A stretch of 64,000 nt of DNA, from the NCBI GenBank assembly GCA_036873755.1, contig JAVTVY010051564.1, positions 124,001-188,000 of the forward strand. Direction: 5' to 3'. Each line of letters begins with the position of its first letter. Position 1 is the stretch's first letter. The notes beneath the pieces were generated by a model. The model was not told where the DNA came from, did not search any database, and saw only the letters and a list, made by a program, of their open reading frames with translations. This stretch comes from Hanleya hanleyi. Its lineage: Eukaryota; Mollusca; Polyplacophora; Lepidopleurida; Hanleyidae. Positions 12,237 through 24,069 of the stretch are shown here, piece by piece. The translations under genes were made by a program, and so were the position numbers.

Positions 12237-12912
12237 TTAAATACCCCTAAGAGAAGCAGAAGCTAAACTTATATCATGAACAGTGTCTCTGAAAATATGA
12301 AACCGTGGACTATTAGTTGGGAGATCTTCCACGGTACTCAAGTGCAAGTCATCTCCATCTCGTCCAAAGTCTACCATGTCTTCACTCTCACTCTCCAGGA
12401 AGGAGTCTTCATCATCAGAATCGCTGTCTACACTAATCATGACGGGATCATCATCTTCGTCATCACTTTCCTCTACATCCATCTGGAGTGCTCTTGCTGC
12501 AATGCTTTGGACCTCGTTCCACTTCTCTTGGCGGTACATCTCATGGAGGGTTCTAGTTTCCTTAATCACGTGAGACTGTAATAGTAGCAGATCCACCACA
12601 CCCTGTCGGCCATTCGCAGATGCCCTCTCCATCTTTTTGTTGATGAGCTCGTCTCTCTGATCTGGAATGCACAAAAAGATTTAGGAATAAGATAAAATGC
12701 TCGAATGTTATCAATATCCATTGTTATTTTCTTCAAATTTAAACAGGAAATATATTTAATGGTTAAATAGAAACAGATCTGTTAATACATTTATTAAAGC
12801 AGCCAGTGAAAAAATAAATGAGCAACTTACCAAGTATTCTGATTAGCTTCACTGTCACTTCGTGCATTCTCAGCTGATCTCTCAACTGTACAGCAACAAT
12901 TTCGACATCCAT
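12237..12912 (-). CDS. Array gene copy 6: acidic ~168-aa protein
   Basis: Exon 1 is 12831-12912 and exon 2 is 12237-12661; the frame is open for 168 residues. Differences from copy 3 are few (INKKMERAS, ESESEDMVDF). Donor GTAAGT, acceptor CATTCCAG and the TATA-like box at 13023-13029 are present. It is close to the array consensus and makes a good reference copy. Confidence 0.68.
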
Positions 12913-14334
12913 ATTGAAAATACAATTGCTTCAATACTACAGAATTGTGATAAAAATCTTGTTGGGTTGTTTCTCTTTTGCTTGTTCGCTGGGATTCTGA
13001 CTCAGATTTTGCGGCAATCTCTTTATAAAGCCATGGCTCTTACTCAACTAAGCAGGGGGTCTATATTCGCATTGTCTTTTATTCCCCAATGATTACTAAT
13101 GATATATAATTCGCGTATTAAAAGATTACGCAGTGAAACCGCGTTCGGCGTATCTACCTTGCCTTTGAACAAATCTGAAGGAGCCCCCATTAAGGGGATG
13201 TTTGCATGCGCTTAACTTTGATGTTAGCGCCTACATCTTATTGTTTTTTGTTCCTCAATGATTTCCAATGATGCATAATCTATGTCTTAAAAGATTACGT
13301 ATGGAGTTCGTATTCGGCTGAGCTAGGCCAACCGCGCCTCTGGATATATCTGCGGGAGACATTTCTTATCTGCGGGAGTCATGTGGGGATATATTCCTGA
13401 ACGAAGGAATATGCTCATTCAATTACACGCAGAAGTTTACTTTTATACTATGGAGTGCTTTCTAGTCTGAATTAAGTCTGTTGACTACGTATTGGGTGAA
13501 GTTGGGCGTAACTGATATTATACATGTAAATAGTTGGCTTTGTAAAATATTCAGGTCTCTATTTGGAATTAAAGCCAACATGGCAAATTTATTTCGATGT
13601 CAGTGTAACTACCGGTACTGTGAATGTGAAAGTTTGGTTAACGAACAAAATATCTAATTGTTTTGCTTTGCTACGCCAAAAGTATAGCACTTGTATCTCA
13701 GACGAGACTACATACATGCAATTTGCTTGCAAGATCACAGACAGATCATGGTGCGGTGGGAAAGATGGAAAAAACAGTACCGGTATTTCGCATTGATTTC
13801 TTTTATTAAATCTTTCAAATATGAAGTAACAGATAATAAATGAATGTCATAAATTTAATCAACTAACTGGCATATTCAATTCATGTTATGGTAAATAGCA
13901 CAATTTTAGACTGTAATCTCTGGTGAATTACTTGATATCACCTGGGTTTTAGCAATTTCATCTCGACAAGCTAAACACGAACACCTGACGTACCTTACCT
14001 TACCTTGGTCTTGCTTCTGTGACGTCAGCCATATGTATAGCGCTATCGAGAACTGTCCATGTATGACTACTCTACATCCGTTGCACAAGTTGCAAAATCA
14101 TCGACAACTAGAACTACAGTTGTCGTAATAAGATTTCTACAAAAACACTGATTCTGATTCACACATCTTAGTATAAAATAGTTACATGATCGTGCCCCTT
14201 AAAAACGGGAAAACGTAAACTTTGAAGCACCACAATTATGACAGTATATATTTCTAATGATGAATTTCGTATTTACAATATAGCACAATATGGGTCTAGC
14301 TCAATATATTTTGTATTGGCGGTATGCAATTTGC

Positions 14335-14990
14335 TTAAATACCCCTAAGAGAAGCAGAAGCTAAACTTATATCATGAACAGTGTCTCTGAAAATATGAAC
14401 CCGTGGACTATTAGTTGGGAGATCTTCCACGGTACTCAAGTGCAAGTCATCTCCATCTCGTCCAAAGTCTACCATGTCTTGACTCTCACTCTCCAGGAAG
14501 GAGTCTTCATCATCAGAATCGCTGTCTACACTAATCATGACGGGATCATCATCTTCGTCATCACTTTCCTCTACATCCATATGGAGTGCTCTTGCTGCAA
14601 TGCTTTGGACCTCGTTCCACTTCTCTTGGCGGTACATCTCATGGAGGGTTCTAGTTTCCTCAATCACGTGAGACTGTAATAGTAGCAGATCCACCACAAC
14701 CTGTCGGCCATTCGCAGATGCTCTCTCCATCTTTATGTTGATGAGCTCGTCTCTCTGATCTGCAATGCACAAAAAGATTTAGGAATAAGATAAACCATTT
14801 GTTATTTTCTTCAAATTTAAACAGGAAATATATTTAATGGTTAAATAGAAACAGACCTGTTAATACATTTATTAAAGCAGTCAGTGAAAAAATAAAAGAG
14901 CAACTTACCAAGTATTCTGATTAGCTTCACTGCCACTTCGTGCATTCTCAGCTGATCTCTTAACTGTACAGCAACAATTTCGACATCCAT
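14335..14990 (-). CDS. Array gene copy 7: acidic ~168-aa protein
   Basis: Exon 1 is 14909-14990 and exon 2 is 14335-14759; the joined frame is open. Changes include CIADQRDELINIKM, GRQVVVDLL, a Met-to-Ile-type change near INIKM and ALHMDVEES. The acceptor reads CATTGCAG. The intron is shortened to about 149 bp by a deletion near 14794. A TATA-like box sits at 15101-15107. More diverged than copies 2-6, consistent with its position near the older right end of the array. Confidence 0.64.
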
Positions 14991-16502
14991 ATTGACAATA
15001 CAATCGCTTCGATACTACAGAATTGTGATAAATATCTGGTAGGGTTGTTTCTCCTTTGCTTGTTCGCTGAGATTCTGACTCAGATTTTGTGGCAACCTCC
15101 TTATAAAGCGATGGCTCTTACCCAACTAAGCAGGAGGTCTACATCGCATTATGTTTTATTCCCCAATGATTACTAATGATATATAATTCGCGTATTAAAA
15201 GATTACGCAGTGAAATCGCGTTCGGCGTATCTAGCTTGCCTTTGAACAAATCTAAAGGAGCCCCCCATTAAAGGGATGTTTGCATGCGCTTAACTTTGAT
15301 GTTAGCGCCTACATCTTATTGTTTTTGTTCCTCAATGATTTCCAATGATGCATAATCTATGTCTTAAAAGATTACGTAGGGAGTTCGTATTCGACTGAGC
15401 TATACCGCGCCTCTGAATAAATCTGCGGGAGACATCTCTTATCTGCGGGAGTCATGAGGGGATATATTCCTGAACGAAGGAATATGCTCATTCAATTGCA
15501 CGCAGTTTACTTTTATAACATGGATTGCTTTCTAGTCTGAATTAAGTCTGTTGACTACGTATTGGGTGAAGTTGGGCGTAACTGATATTATACATGTAAG
15601 TTTCTACTTTTTATTTAGCATACCGATAATATAAATAGTTGGCTTTGTAAAATATTCAGGTCTCTATTTGGAATTAAAACCAACATGGCGAATTGATTTC
15701 GATGTCAGTGTAACTACCAGTACTGTGAATGTGAAAGTTTGGTTAACCAACAAAATATCTATACCGGTAATTATTTTGCTTTGCTACGCCAAAAGTGTAG
15801 CACTTGTATCTCAGACGAGACTACATACATGTAATTTGCTTGCAAGATCACAGATAGATCGTGGTGCGGTGGGAAAGATGGCAAACACAGTGCCGGTATT
15901 TCGCATTGATTTCTTTTATTAAATATTTCAAATATGAAATAACAGACAATAAATGAATGTCATAAATTTAATGAAGTAACTGGCATATTCAATCCATGTT
16001 ATGGTAAATAGCACAATTTTAGACTGTACTCCGGTGAATTACTTAATATCAACTGGGTTTTAGCAATTTCATCTCGACAAGCTAAACACGAAAACCTCAG
16101 GTACCTTATCTTACCTTGGTCTTGCTTCTGTCGTGTCAGCCATATTTATAGCGCTATCGAGAACTGTCCATGTATGACTACTCTACATCCGCCGCACAAG
16201 TTGCAAAATCGACAACGAGGACTACAATTGTCGTAATAAAAATTCTACAAAAGCCCAGAAGAAACTATATTTTAGGTGACATTGCTTTTTTTATTATTCT
16301 CATTAACAAATGAAACAAACAATTCTGATTCACACATCTTAGTATAAAATAGTTACATGATCGTGCCCCTTAAAACCGGGAAAACGTAAACTTTGAAGCA
16401 CCACAATTATGACAGTATATATTTCTAACGATGAATTTCGTATTTACAATATAGCACAATATAGGTCTAGCTCAAAAAAAATATTGGCGGTATGCAATTC
16501 GC

Positions 16503-17178
16503 TTAAATATCCCTAAGAGAAGCTGAAGCTAAACTTATATCATGAACAGTGTCTCTGAAAATATGAAACCGTGGACTATTAGTTGGGAGATCTTCCACGG
16601 GACTCAAGTGCAAGTCATCTCCATCTCGTTCAAAGTCTGCCATGTCTTCATTCTCACTCTCCAGGAAGGAGTCTTCATCATCAGAATCGCTGTCTACACT
16701 AATCATGACGGGATCCTCATCTTCGTCATCACTTTCCTCTACATCCATCTGGAGTGCTCTTGCTGCAATGCTTTGGACCTCGTTCCACTTCTCTTGGCGG
16801 TACATCTCATGGGGGGGTCTAGTTTCCTTAACCACGTGAGACTGTAATAGTAACAGATCCACCACACCCTGTCGACCATTCGCAGATGCCCTCTCCATCT
16901 TTCTGTTAATGAGCTCGTAACTCTGATCTGGAATGCACAAAAACATTTAGGAATGAGAGAAAATGCTCGAATGTTATCAATATCCATTGTTATTTTCTTC
17001 AAATTTAAACAGGAAATATATTTAATGGTTAAATAGAAACAGACCTGTTAATACATTTATTAAAGCAGTCAGTGAAGAAATAAATGAGCAACTTACCAAG
17101 TATTCTGATTAGCTTCACTGCCACTTCGTGCATTCTCAGCTGATCTCTTAACTGTACAGCAACAATTTCGACATCCAT
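16503..17178 (-). CDS. Array gene copy 8, separated from its promoter by a LINE
   Basis: Exon 1 is 17097-17178 and exon 2 is 16503-16927; the frame is open for 168 residues (variants DQSYELINRKM, KETRPPHEMY, ENEDMADFERDG, ASLRDI). About 80 bp upstream of the ATG the unit is broken by a 5.5-kb LINE in the same orientation; the unit's TATA-like box now lies at 22835-22841, beyond the insertion. The reading frame is intact, but normal initiation is probably lost unless read-through from the LINE supplies transcripts. Confidence 0.62.
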
Positions 17179-18208
17179 ATTGAAAATACAATCGCTTCTA
17201 TACTACAGAATTGTGATAAATATCTGTTAGGGTTGTTTCTCTTTTGCTTGTTCGCTGAGGTTTTTTTGATTGATTTGATTGAAATTGTAGTTTAAGGGCC
17301 GCTTCCCATACGGATTTCGCGGCCCATCAACTCAATGTTTTATTTAAATTTCACGGTACATTTCTTTGTTAATTTGAGATCTTTTGCAGCGCTAGATATT
17401 AAAATAAATAATTAAATAATGAATAACAATAACAATAACAATGAGGAAATATAAATACTAGTAGAGAAGAGTCGCTATGTACAAGTCGTTAAGTCTGTAA
17501 TTGGTTTTTATACTGGAAAATATTTATTATAATCGCGTTGATGATTCCTTTGTCTCGGTACCCCAATAGTACGCACAAAGCCGTCCAGAAAAAAACTGGG
17601 AGAACCAGGGCGTTTTCAGGATTCGTCGAGACGACTTCCCTAACGACGCCCTTGGGAACAGGGTGGGTCCTTCCAGAAATCTGTGCCTGTAACAATTGCT
17701 TGGAGTGTGTAGTGGGGTACAGAACGGCAGGTCTACGTCCTATATTACGTGAAAGTCAAAGGATCATATTCTGTGTTGAGGTGTCCGTTCGGTAACATTT
17801 AAGTGGTAGCGTGTCCGGTGTGGTCTAGGGTCGAGTATTCTGGTTCTGGGTGTTCTTGCTATGCGGCGTTGTCACTCAAGGCGCTGTAGGTATTCTTGTA
17901 ATCGTCATCCGTCTTCTGTTTCAGGTCTTGTCCAACTCGTCTGTGGTCTTCGGTGTGCCTGTATCATATGAAATAGAAGGCTTGTAGTCATTCTTGTTTT
18001 CTATTGTTTTTCGATGCAATAATTTGATATATCTTCCTCCCAACAACAGGCACGCCCCGAATGTCAGTCACATAATATGAATAGCAATATATAATTAAGA
18101 CAGCAAATAGATAAACAAATGAATAAATAACTAAACATTTCGATAGATTCAGTACTAGGTGAATACACAAATAAACGGCACTGTATTATTTCTGTATGCA
18201 TTATCGTT

Positions 18209-18553
18209 TGATGGCCATAAGGAATTTGTAGGACAATGAGATAGACGGCCCTCAATATCAAGGTAACTCCGCCATCACCATTTCCTATATTTTATGCCGA
18301 ATACCGCTCGCTATATGCGATTTGGCCGTGCTAATGTTGTCATGAATTCAATTAGATTTGGCCATCGTTTGTTTTGTAGGACAGTGGAACAGACGGCCCT
18401 CAATATCAAGGTAACTCCGTTGTTGCCATGCCTATTTTATTTCTAAATGTGTCTTTGACATTTTGGCCGGATGTTATGTATGGATAGTTTATTATGGCCA
18501 TAATGTTTTGTATGGCTATGGTGCACACGGCCCTCAATATCAAGGTATCTCCG
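18209..18553 (+). repeat. Three imperfect repeats in the LINE 3' region
   Basis: A ~62-bp block with the core CGGCCCTCAATATCAAGGTA appears at about 18209-18272, 18357-18419 and 18492-18553, spaced ~148 and ~135 bp. Each is preceded by a TGGCCAT-type motif. They lie between the ORF2 stop and the LINE 3' end. They may belong to the LINE 3' UTR or to a separate insertion that ends in the A50 run just to the right. Confidence 0.75.
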
Positions 18554-18646
18554 ATGCAACCATACCATTTGTTTAAGTCAGAAGAATGATTTGGCCTCTA
18601 TCAAATCGTGGCATAGTACTTGGTGTACTAGTAGTTGATTATGAGG

Positions 18647-18696
<50 letters not shown>
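18647..18696 (+). repeat. Uninterrupted A50 run
   Basis: Fifty consecutive A residues on the plus strand lie 28 bp beyond the LINE ORF2 stop. Relative to the LINE this is a poly(T), so it is not the LINE's own tail. It may be the poly(A) tail of a second retrocopy inserted in the opposite sense, or a slippage expansion. Confidence 0.95.
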
Positions 18697-18698
<2 letters not shown>

Positions 18699-18724
18699 CT
18701 GACTGCGCATGTACGGCGGTAGTA

Positions 18725-21700
18725 TTATATACTGGAGTAATAACCAGCAGTTTTGATAAAATTTATCAAGGACTTGAATACCTGATTTCTAATGGGGGGC
18801 TTAGGGTTTAATAACGCTGGTAATGTTAAGGGAGTGTTGAATATTTTTAATTCGTTTCTAAGTGTCACACGTTGTTGGTTGTGGATTGGGCATTCAAGTA
18901 GCACGTGTTCTATTGTTTCTTCTACATTGTTGCATGCGGTACAGAGTGGTGAGGTGTTTTTCAGAAGCATGGACAGATGTGATTTAAGTCCGGTTTTGCC
19001 TAGTCTTAATCTGGTGATTATGCGGTCATCTCGTTTATTGTCTAACTGGAGTCCCTGGGCTTGTCTTTTATCTCCATCAAGGATCTTATGTAACCACCGT
19101 CCACGTTCTTCTTCGTTCCATTCCTTTTGCCACTTGCTATCTATTTTGCGTCTAATGATAGTGTTGAGTTCTTTATATCCTAATCCTATTGGCACATCGT
19201 GTGTAGTTTTAGCAAGACTGTCTTTGGCAGTTTTGTCGGCTGCTTCGTTACCTCTGATGTTGACATGCGCGGGGACCCATGCTAAGATGGCGTCTATTCC
19301 CTCGTTGTGTATTTGTGTACATATACATTCTATTTTGTGTATGAGATCAGGTCTACTGTCAGATATAGAATTTTTGATTGATGTGAGTCCACTAAGGGAG
19401 TCACTGAGTATCACCGCACGGATTGGTTTGTGCTCGATGATCCATTCGAGAGCCTTAATTATAGCAATCAGTTCACTAGTGTATACAGACATATTGTCTG
19501 GTAGTTTGAAACCATTTTGTATGTTGAGCTCAGGTATAACAAAAGCTGATCCTGTGTTATTACTTGTGTTTTTCGATCCGTCTGTATAGATTTTTAAGTA
19601 ATTTTTCCAGTTTTGGTTGATATATTCAAGGGTGGTGGCTCTTATAAAGTCTGGGTTGTCCTTCTTTGTGAGGTAGTCGTGAATACTTGTGTCCACGTGG
19701 GGCGACTCTAATTCCCAGGGTGGTGTAATGATTTTGTCTGTGTCGCAGATGTGTGCGATGGGAATTTCGTGCTCTTGGAATAGGTTATTTACGGTATAGC
19801 CGAGGGGGGCGGAGTCTTTTTCCCAGTTTTTCTTTAAATATTCATATTCACTGTTTTCTTCAAACATTTTGTGGCATGGGTGATTATCGCCCTTAGCTCT
19901 AGTTTTTCCTGCATATTTCAGGGACAGTTCCTCTCGTCTTAAACGAAGAGGTTTCTCATTGGTTTCTATTTGAAGACTACATAATGCGGTTCCCTTGAAG
20001 GCTCCAGTAGCTATTTTTAGAGCAGAATATTGGATGCTGTCTATTCTTTTTAGTTGTGTCTTACATGCTGATTGGTATGCGATGGACCCGTAATCTATTT
20101 TTGACCTGATTAAGGTTTGGTATAATTTTATCAGACTATATTTACTCGCTCCCCAGTTTGTCCCAGACACACACCTCATGAGGTTCAGGTCTTTATTGCA
20201 CCGAAGGACTAGTTCGTCGATGTGGTCTTTCCACGTGAGTTTTCTGTCAAAGATCATACCTAGGTATTTAACACTATTTCTGAATTCAATTTTCTGACCT
20301 CCTAGTGTTAGGTTAACGTCAATGTGTTTATTGTTTGAAAATATAATGCCCGTTGTTTTTAGGGCGGAAAATTTGAAGCCCCATTTATCCGCCCAGCCGC
20401 TAATTGTATCTAGTGTATTTTGCATTATACCTGTCAATTTTTTTATGGAACGTGCGGTTTTCCAGAGGGCAGAATCGTCAGCAAATAGAGACTGTTCTAC
20501 TTCTGGGTGTTTGGTGTCAATTTCATTGGCTAGGCCATTGATGAGGATGTTAAAAAGGGTGGGGCTTATGACGCTTCCCTGAGGGGTACCGTTGTCTAAT
20601 TCATGGTCGGTGGATAGGGTGTTTCCTATGCGAACTTTAAAATTTCTATTGTTTAGGAAGTTTTTTATCCAGTGTTGCATTCTCCCCTTAATTCCAAGTT
20701 TGCTTAATTGAATAATTATGCCGTCCTGCCATGCAAGGTCAAATGCTTTTTCTATGTCTAGGAAGATACCTAATGTGTACTGATGTTTGGCATTCCCCTT
20801 TTTTATTGAGTGTTGTAACCTGGCTATATGGTCTAATGTACTCCTGTTCTTACGAAAGCCGCTTTGGGTTTTGTTTAATAAGTTATTGTTTTCCATATGA
20901 AATTCCAGTCTATTTTTTACCATGGTTTCCATTATTTTGCATAGATTTGAAGTGAGAGAAATTGGGCGGTAAGAGTTGCTGTCTGATGGATCTTTACCTG
21001 GTTTTGGGATTGGAATAACGATTGATGTTTTCCATTTACTTGGAAGTTGTTTGGTCTGCCAGCTGACATTAATTAGTTTCAAAATTAGTTTCTGTGTTTT
21101 ATTTGGTAGGTGTTTAAGGATCGTGTATCCTAGTTTGTCTTCACCAGGTGAGCTCTCTTTTTTACAGTGTATAGCTTTGCGGTATTCATTAATGTTGAAG
21201 TCTGCATTGAGATAGTTTTCTAAATGATCGTCCAAATCGTTTTCTATCGTTGTTTCCTCCTTAATTTTTCTGAATTCTGGTTTCAGGTTGCTATCGCTAC
21301 TGTTCGATGCGAAAGATTCGGCGAGGTGTTCTGCCTTTTCCTTGTTCGTTTTTTTAGTTTTGTTCAGTACAGGGACTGTGTTTGTTAACTTTCCTTGTAT
21401 ATTTTTTATTTTGTTCCATACTTTTTTTGAATTGGTTTTGGTATCTATAGTGTTGCAAAAGTCTTCCCAGCATTTGGATTTAGCTTCTTTGACACTTTTT
21501 CAGCTATGATTTTGAGTTCCTTGTAGTTCGCGTGATCACTTTGGAGCCTACTTTTTTTAAATTTTCTTAGTGCCTTCTTTTTGGCCGCAATATTCTTTGC
21601 ACACTCTGGGTTCCACCAGGGTACCGGGTTTTTGTTGTGGCGCTGTTGTGATATCGGAATATATTTTTGTGCTATTTTTAGTAGTGAATTTGTAATGTTT

Positions 21701-22542
21701 TCATTAAACATCTCTGGATCGGAATTGAATATCTCGTCATGATTTAGGCTTTGACAGTCTTTCTGGAAGCTTTTCCAGTCGGCTTTGGAGTACTGAAATT
21801 TTGGAGGGGCGTCTGTCCTTTCAGAGTCCGGTTTTATACTAATTTTCGTCAGAATGGCGAAGTGGTCGCTGTCAAGCGTGTCGGGAATCACTTCCCATTC
21901 GGATTTAATAGCTAGATCAGGGGAGACAATAGTTAAGTCTATTGCAGATAGTTTACCGGTGTTCATGTCTATTCGCGTCCCGTGGCCATTATTTAAATAG
22001 CATAGGTTGTTTTGGTCAAGCCATTTTTCCACTACTTGACCTTTTTCGTCTGCTTTGGTGCAAGTGTCGTCCCAAATGGGGTTATGACTGTTGTAATCAC
22101 CGCATATGATAATAGGAGAGTTAAATTTCTTTGTGATGTTGTCCAGTTCTTTTGGAGAGATTTTCTTTAGACTTCCTGGGGCATATAAATTAATGATGTT
22201 AATAGGTTTGTTATTGAAGAAGACCTGAATAGCGTGCCATTCGAGATCGTCACTGATAGGGCTTTTATCTAGTTCTATGTGAATCAGGTCCTCTTTTATT
22301 AATATGAGGTTCCCCCCTAGTGCACCTGTAAGTCTGTCTGATCTATACGGCTTATATCCGTTTATTGTAAATTTATTTTTTCCTGGCTTCAGAAAAGTTT
22401 CCTGGACACAAATTATATCTGGGCTGATTTCATTTACTAAGACTTTAAGATTGTCCCCGTTTTTCGCGATGCTTCGGGCATTCCATTGGAGTATGGTGAG
22501 TTGTTTGTTGAAAATTGGGTTGTTATGTATTACGCGGTGGGT
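18725..22542 (-). pseudogene. LINE ORF2 (endonuclease-RT-RNase H), one frameshift
   Basis: The frame is open from 22542 (just after a TAG at 22543-22545) to 21445 and codes an AP-like endonuclease: ILQWNARSI, the catalytic-Glu motif QETFL, CGDYNSHN, AIDLTIVSP and SDHFAI. Near 21490, in a short A run on the coding strand, the frame shifts by one; the correct continuation is KCWEDFCNTI. The second frame runs to TAA at 18725. RT motifs are FLDIEKAF, NGTPQGSVISP and the FADD catalytic pair at residues ~251-254 of the 836-residue segment starting at 21235. RNase H starts with IYTDGSKN (~549), then SELIAIIKALEW, ILSDSLSGL and WVPAHVNIRGNEAAD. A zinc-like CTAC...HVLLEC follows near the C-terminus. 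A single lesion suggests a recent insertion. Confidence 0.9.
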
Positions 22543-22565
22543 CTAACCTATTGTCCCGGGTGTTC

Positions 22566-22803
22566 TCATATAGAGGTGTTGAGAGCGCTATTGTTTTTCT
22601 TGGGAGTTGATGTTTTTCTTTTGTATTTTGGATTGAATCCCCATGCTATTATTTCTTTGGGGTTAAATTCCCAATTTAAGAAGTCTTGAGCAATGCGGGC
22701 TATTATGTCAGCTTTATTTGTTTTGGGGTTGGCATTGTGGACTGAGTTAATAACAATGTTAATAAAGCCTAGGAATTCGATTTTACTCATGCTAATTGTT
22801 TCG
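22566..22803 (-). pseudogene. 3' remnant of LINE ORF1
   Basis: An open minus-strand frame enters from the truncated 5' end (PETISMSKIEFLGF...) and stops at 22566, about 20 bp before ORF2 begins. Lysine- and asparagine-rich, with a C-terminal KYKRKTSTPKK. Position and basic character fit the tail of an ORF1 nucleic-acid-binding protein. The rest of ORF1 is missing, as expected for 5' truncation during reverse transcription. Confidence 0.55.
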
Positions 22804-22809
22804 GGCTTG

Positions 22810-24064
22810 TCGCTGAGGTTCTCCGGTAACCTCCTTATAAAGCGATGGCTCTTACCCAGCTAAGCAGGAGGTCTACACCGCATTGTCTTTTATTCCCCAA
22901 TGATTACTAATGATATATAATTCGCGTATTAAAAGATTACGCAGTGAAATCGCGTTCGGCGTATCTAGCTTGCCTTTGAACAAATCTAAAGGAGCCCCCC
23001 ATTAAAGGAACGTTTGCATGTGCTTAAATCTGATGTTAGCGCCTACATCTTATTGTTTTTGTTCTTCAAAGATTTCCAATGATGCATAATCTATGTCTTA
23101 AAAGATTACGTAGGGAGTTCGTATTCGGCTGAGCTAGGCCTACCGCGCCTCTGAATACATCTGCGGGAGACATTTCTTATCTGCGGGAGTCATGTGGGGA
23201 TATATTCCTGAACGAAGAAATATGCTCATTCAATTGCATGCAGAAGTTTACTTTTATACCATGGATTTCTTTCTAGTCTGAATTAAGTCTGTTGACTACG
23301 TATTGGGTGAAGTTGGGCGTAACTGATATTATACATGTAAGTTTCTGCTTTTGATTTAGCATACCAATAATACAAATAGTTGGCTTTGTAAAATATTCAG
23401 AGGTCTATTGAGAATTAAAGCCAACATGGCAAATTTATTTCGATGTCAGTGTAACTACTGTGAATGTGAAAGTTTGGTTAACCAACAAAATATCTATACC
23501 GGTAATTATTTTGCATTGCTACGCCAAAAGTGTAGCACCTATATATCAGACGAGACTACATACATGTACTTTGCCTACAAGATCACAGAGAGATCGTGGT
23601 GAGGTGGTAAAGATGGGAAACACAGTACAGGTACTTTTCATTGATTTCTTTTATTAAATCTTTCAAATATGAAATAAGAGACAATAAATGTACGTCATGT
23701 ATTTAATGAAGTAACCGGCATTTTCAATCCATGTTATATAGTAAACAGCACAATGTTAGACTGTAATCTCTGGTGGAGTTCGTATTCGGCTGAGCCTGGG
23801 CTACCGTGCCTTTGATTACATCCGCGCGAGCCATCTTTTATCTGCGGGAGTCATGTGGGGATATATTCCTGAACGAGGAATGCTTATTCAATTGCATGTA
23901 GAAGTTTATTTCTATACCCTGGATTGATTTCTAGTCTGAATTGAAGTCTGTAGACTACGTATTGGGTGAAGTTTGGCGTAACTGACTGCTTTTGATTTAG
24001 CATACCGATAATGCAAATAGTTGGCTTTGTAAAATATTCAGGTGTGTATTTGGAATTAAAAACC
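22810..24064 (-). repeat. Right-hand remnant of the array unit
   Basis: Array sequence resumes at the right-hand target-site copy and carries the 5' flank of gene copy 8 (TATA-like box 22835-22841) and spacer to ~23775. There it jumps to a second, more diverged spacer piece that ends near 24064. No gene exons are present here. Divergence increases to the right, as at an old array edge. Confidence 0.8.
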
Positions 24065-24069
24065 AACAG

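Larger units (their letters stand above)
17261..22809 (-). mobile_element. 5'-truncated I-group-like LINE with RNase H
   Basis: A non-LTR retrotransposon is inserted in the gene array. In minus orientation it has the 3' end of an ORF1, an ORF2 (endonuclease, reverse transcriptase, RNase H, C-terminal zinc-binding motif), a 1.4-kb 3' region and a terminal A-rich tail (T7 on the plus strand at 17261). The flanks are near-identical host sequence, GCTTGTTCGCTGAGG ending at 17260 and GCTTGTCGCTGAGG from 22805, which is a 14-15-bp target-site duplication with one indel. RNase H in ORF2 places it with the I-type clades. One frameshift in ORF2 makes this copy defective. Confidence 0.88.
1957..24064 (-). 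repeat. Tandem array of ~2.1-kb gene-bearing units, split by a LINE
   Basis: Head-to-tail units start at about 1957 and recur with spacings of 2158, 2159, 2093, 2158, 2098 and 2168 bp, measured between stop codons of successive gene copies. Identity by eye is very high. The array is interrupted by a LINE at about 17261-22809, resumes at 22810, and decays through an internally deleted piece near 23776-24064. Units 5 and 7 share a ~62-bp deletion in the gene's 3' flank. The right-hand units (near 15600 and 23340) share a ~45-bp insertion. Each unit holds one minus-strand two-exon gene. Confidence 0.95.

Noticed and set aside
18792..19589. 265-codon plus-strand frame
   Set aside because: Antisense shadow of the LINE reverse transcriptase/RNase H ORF.
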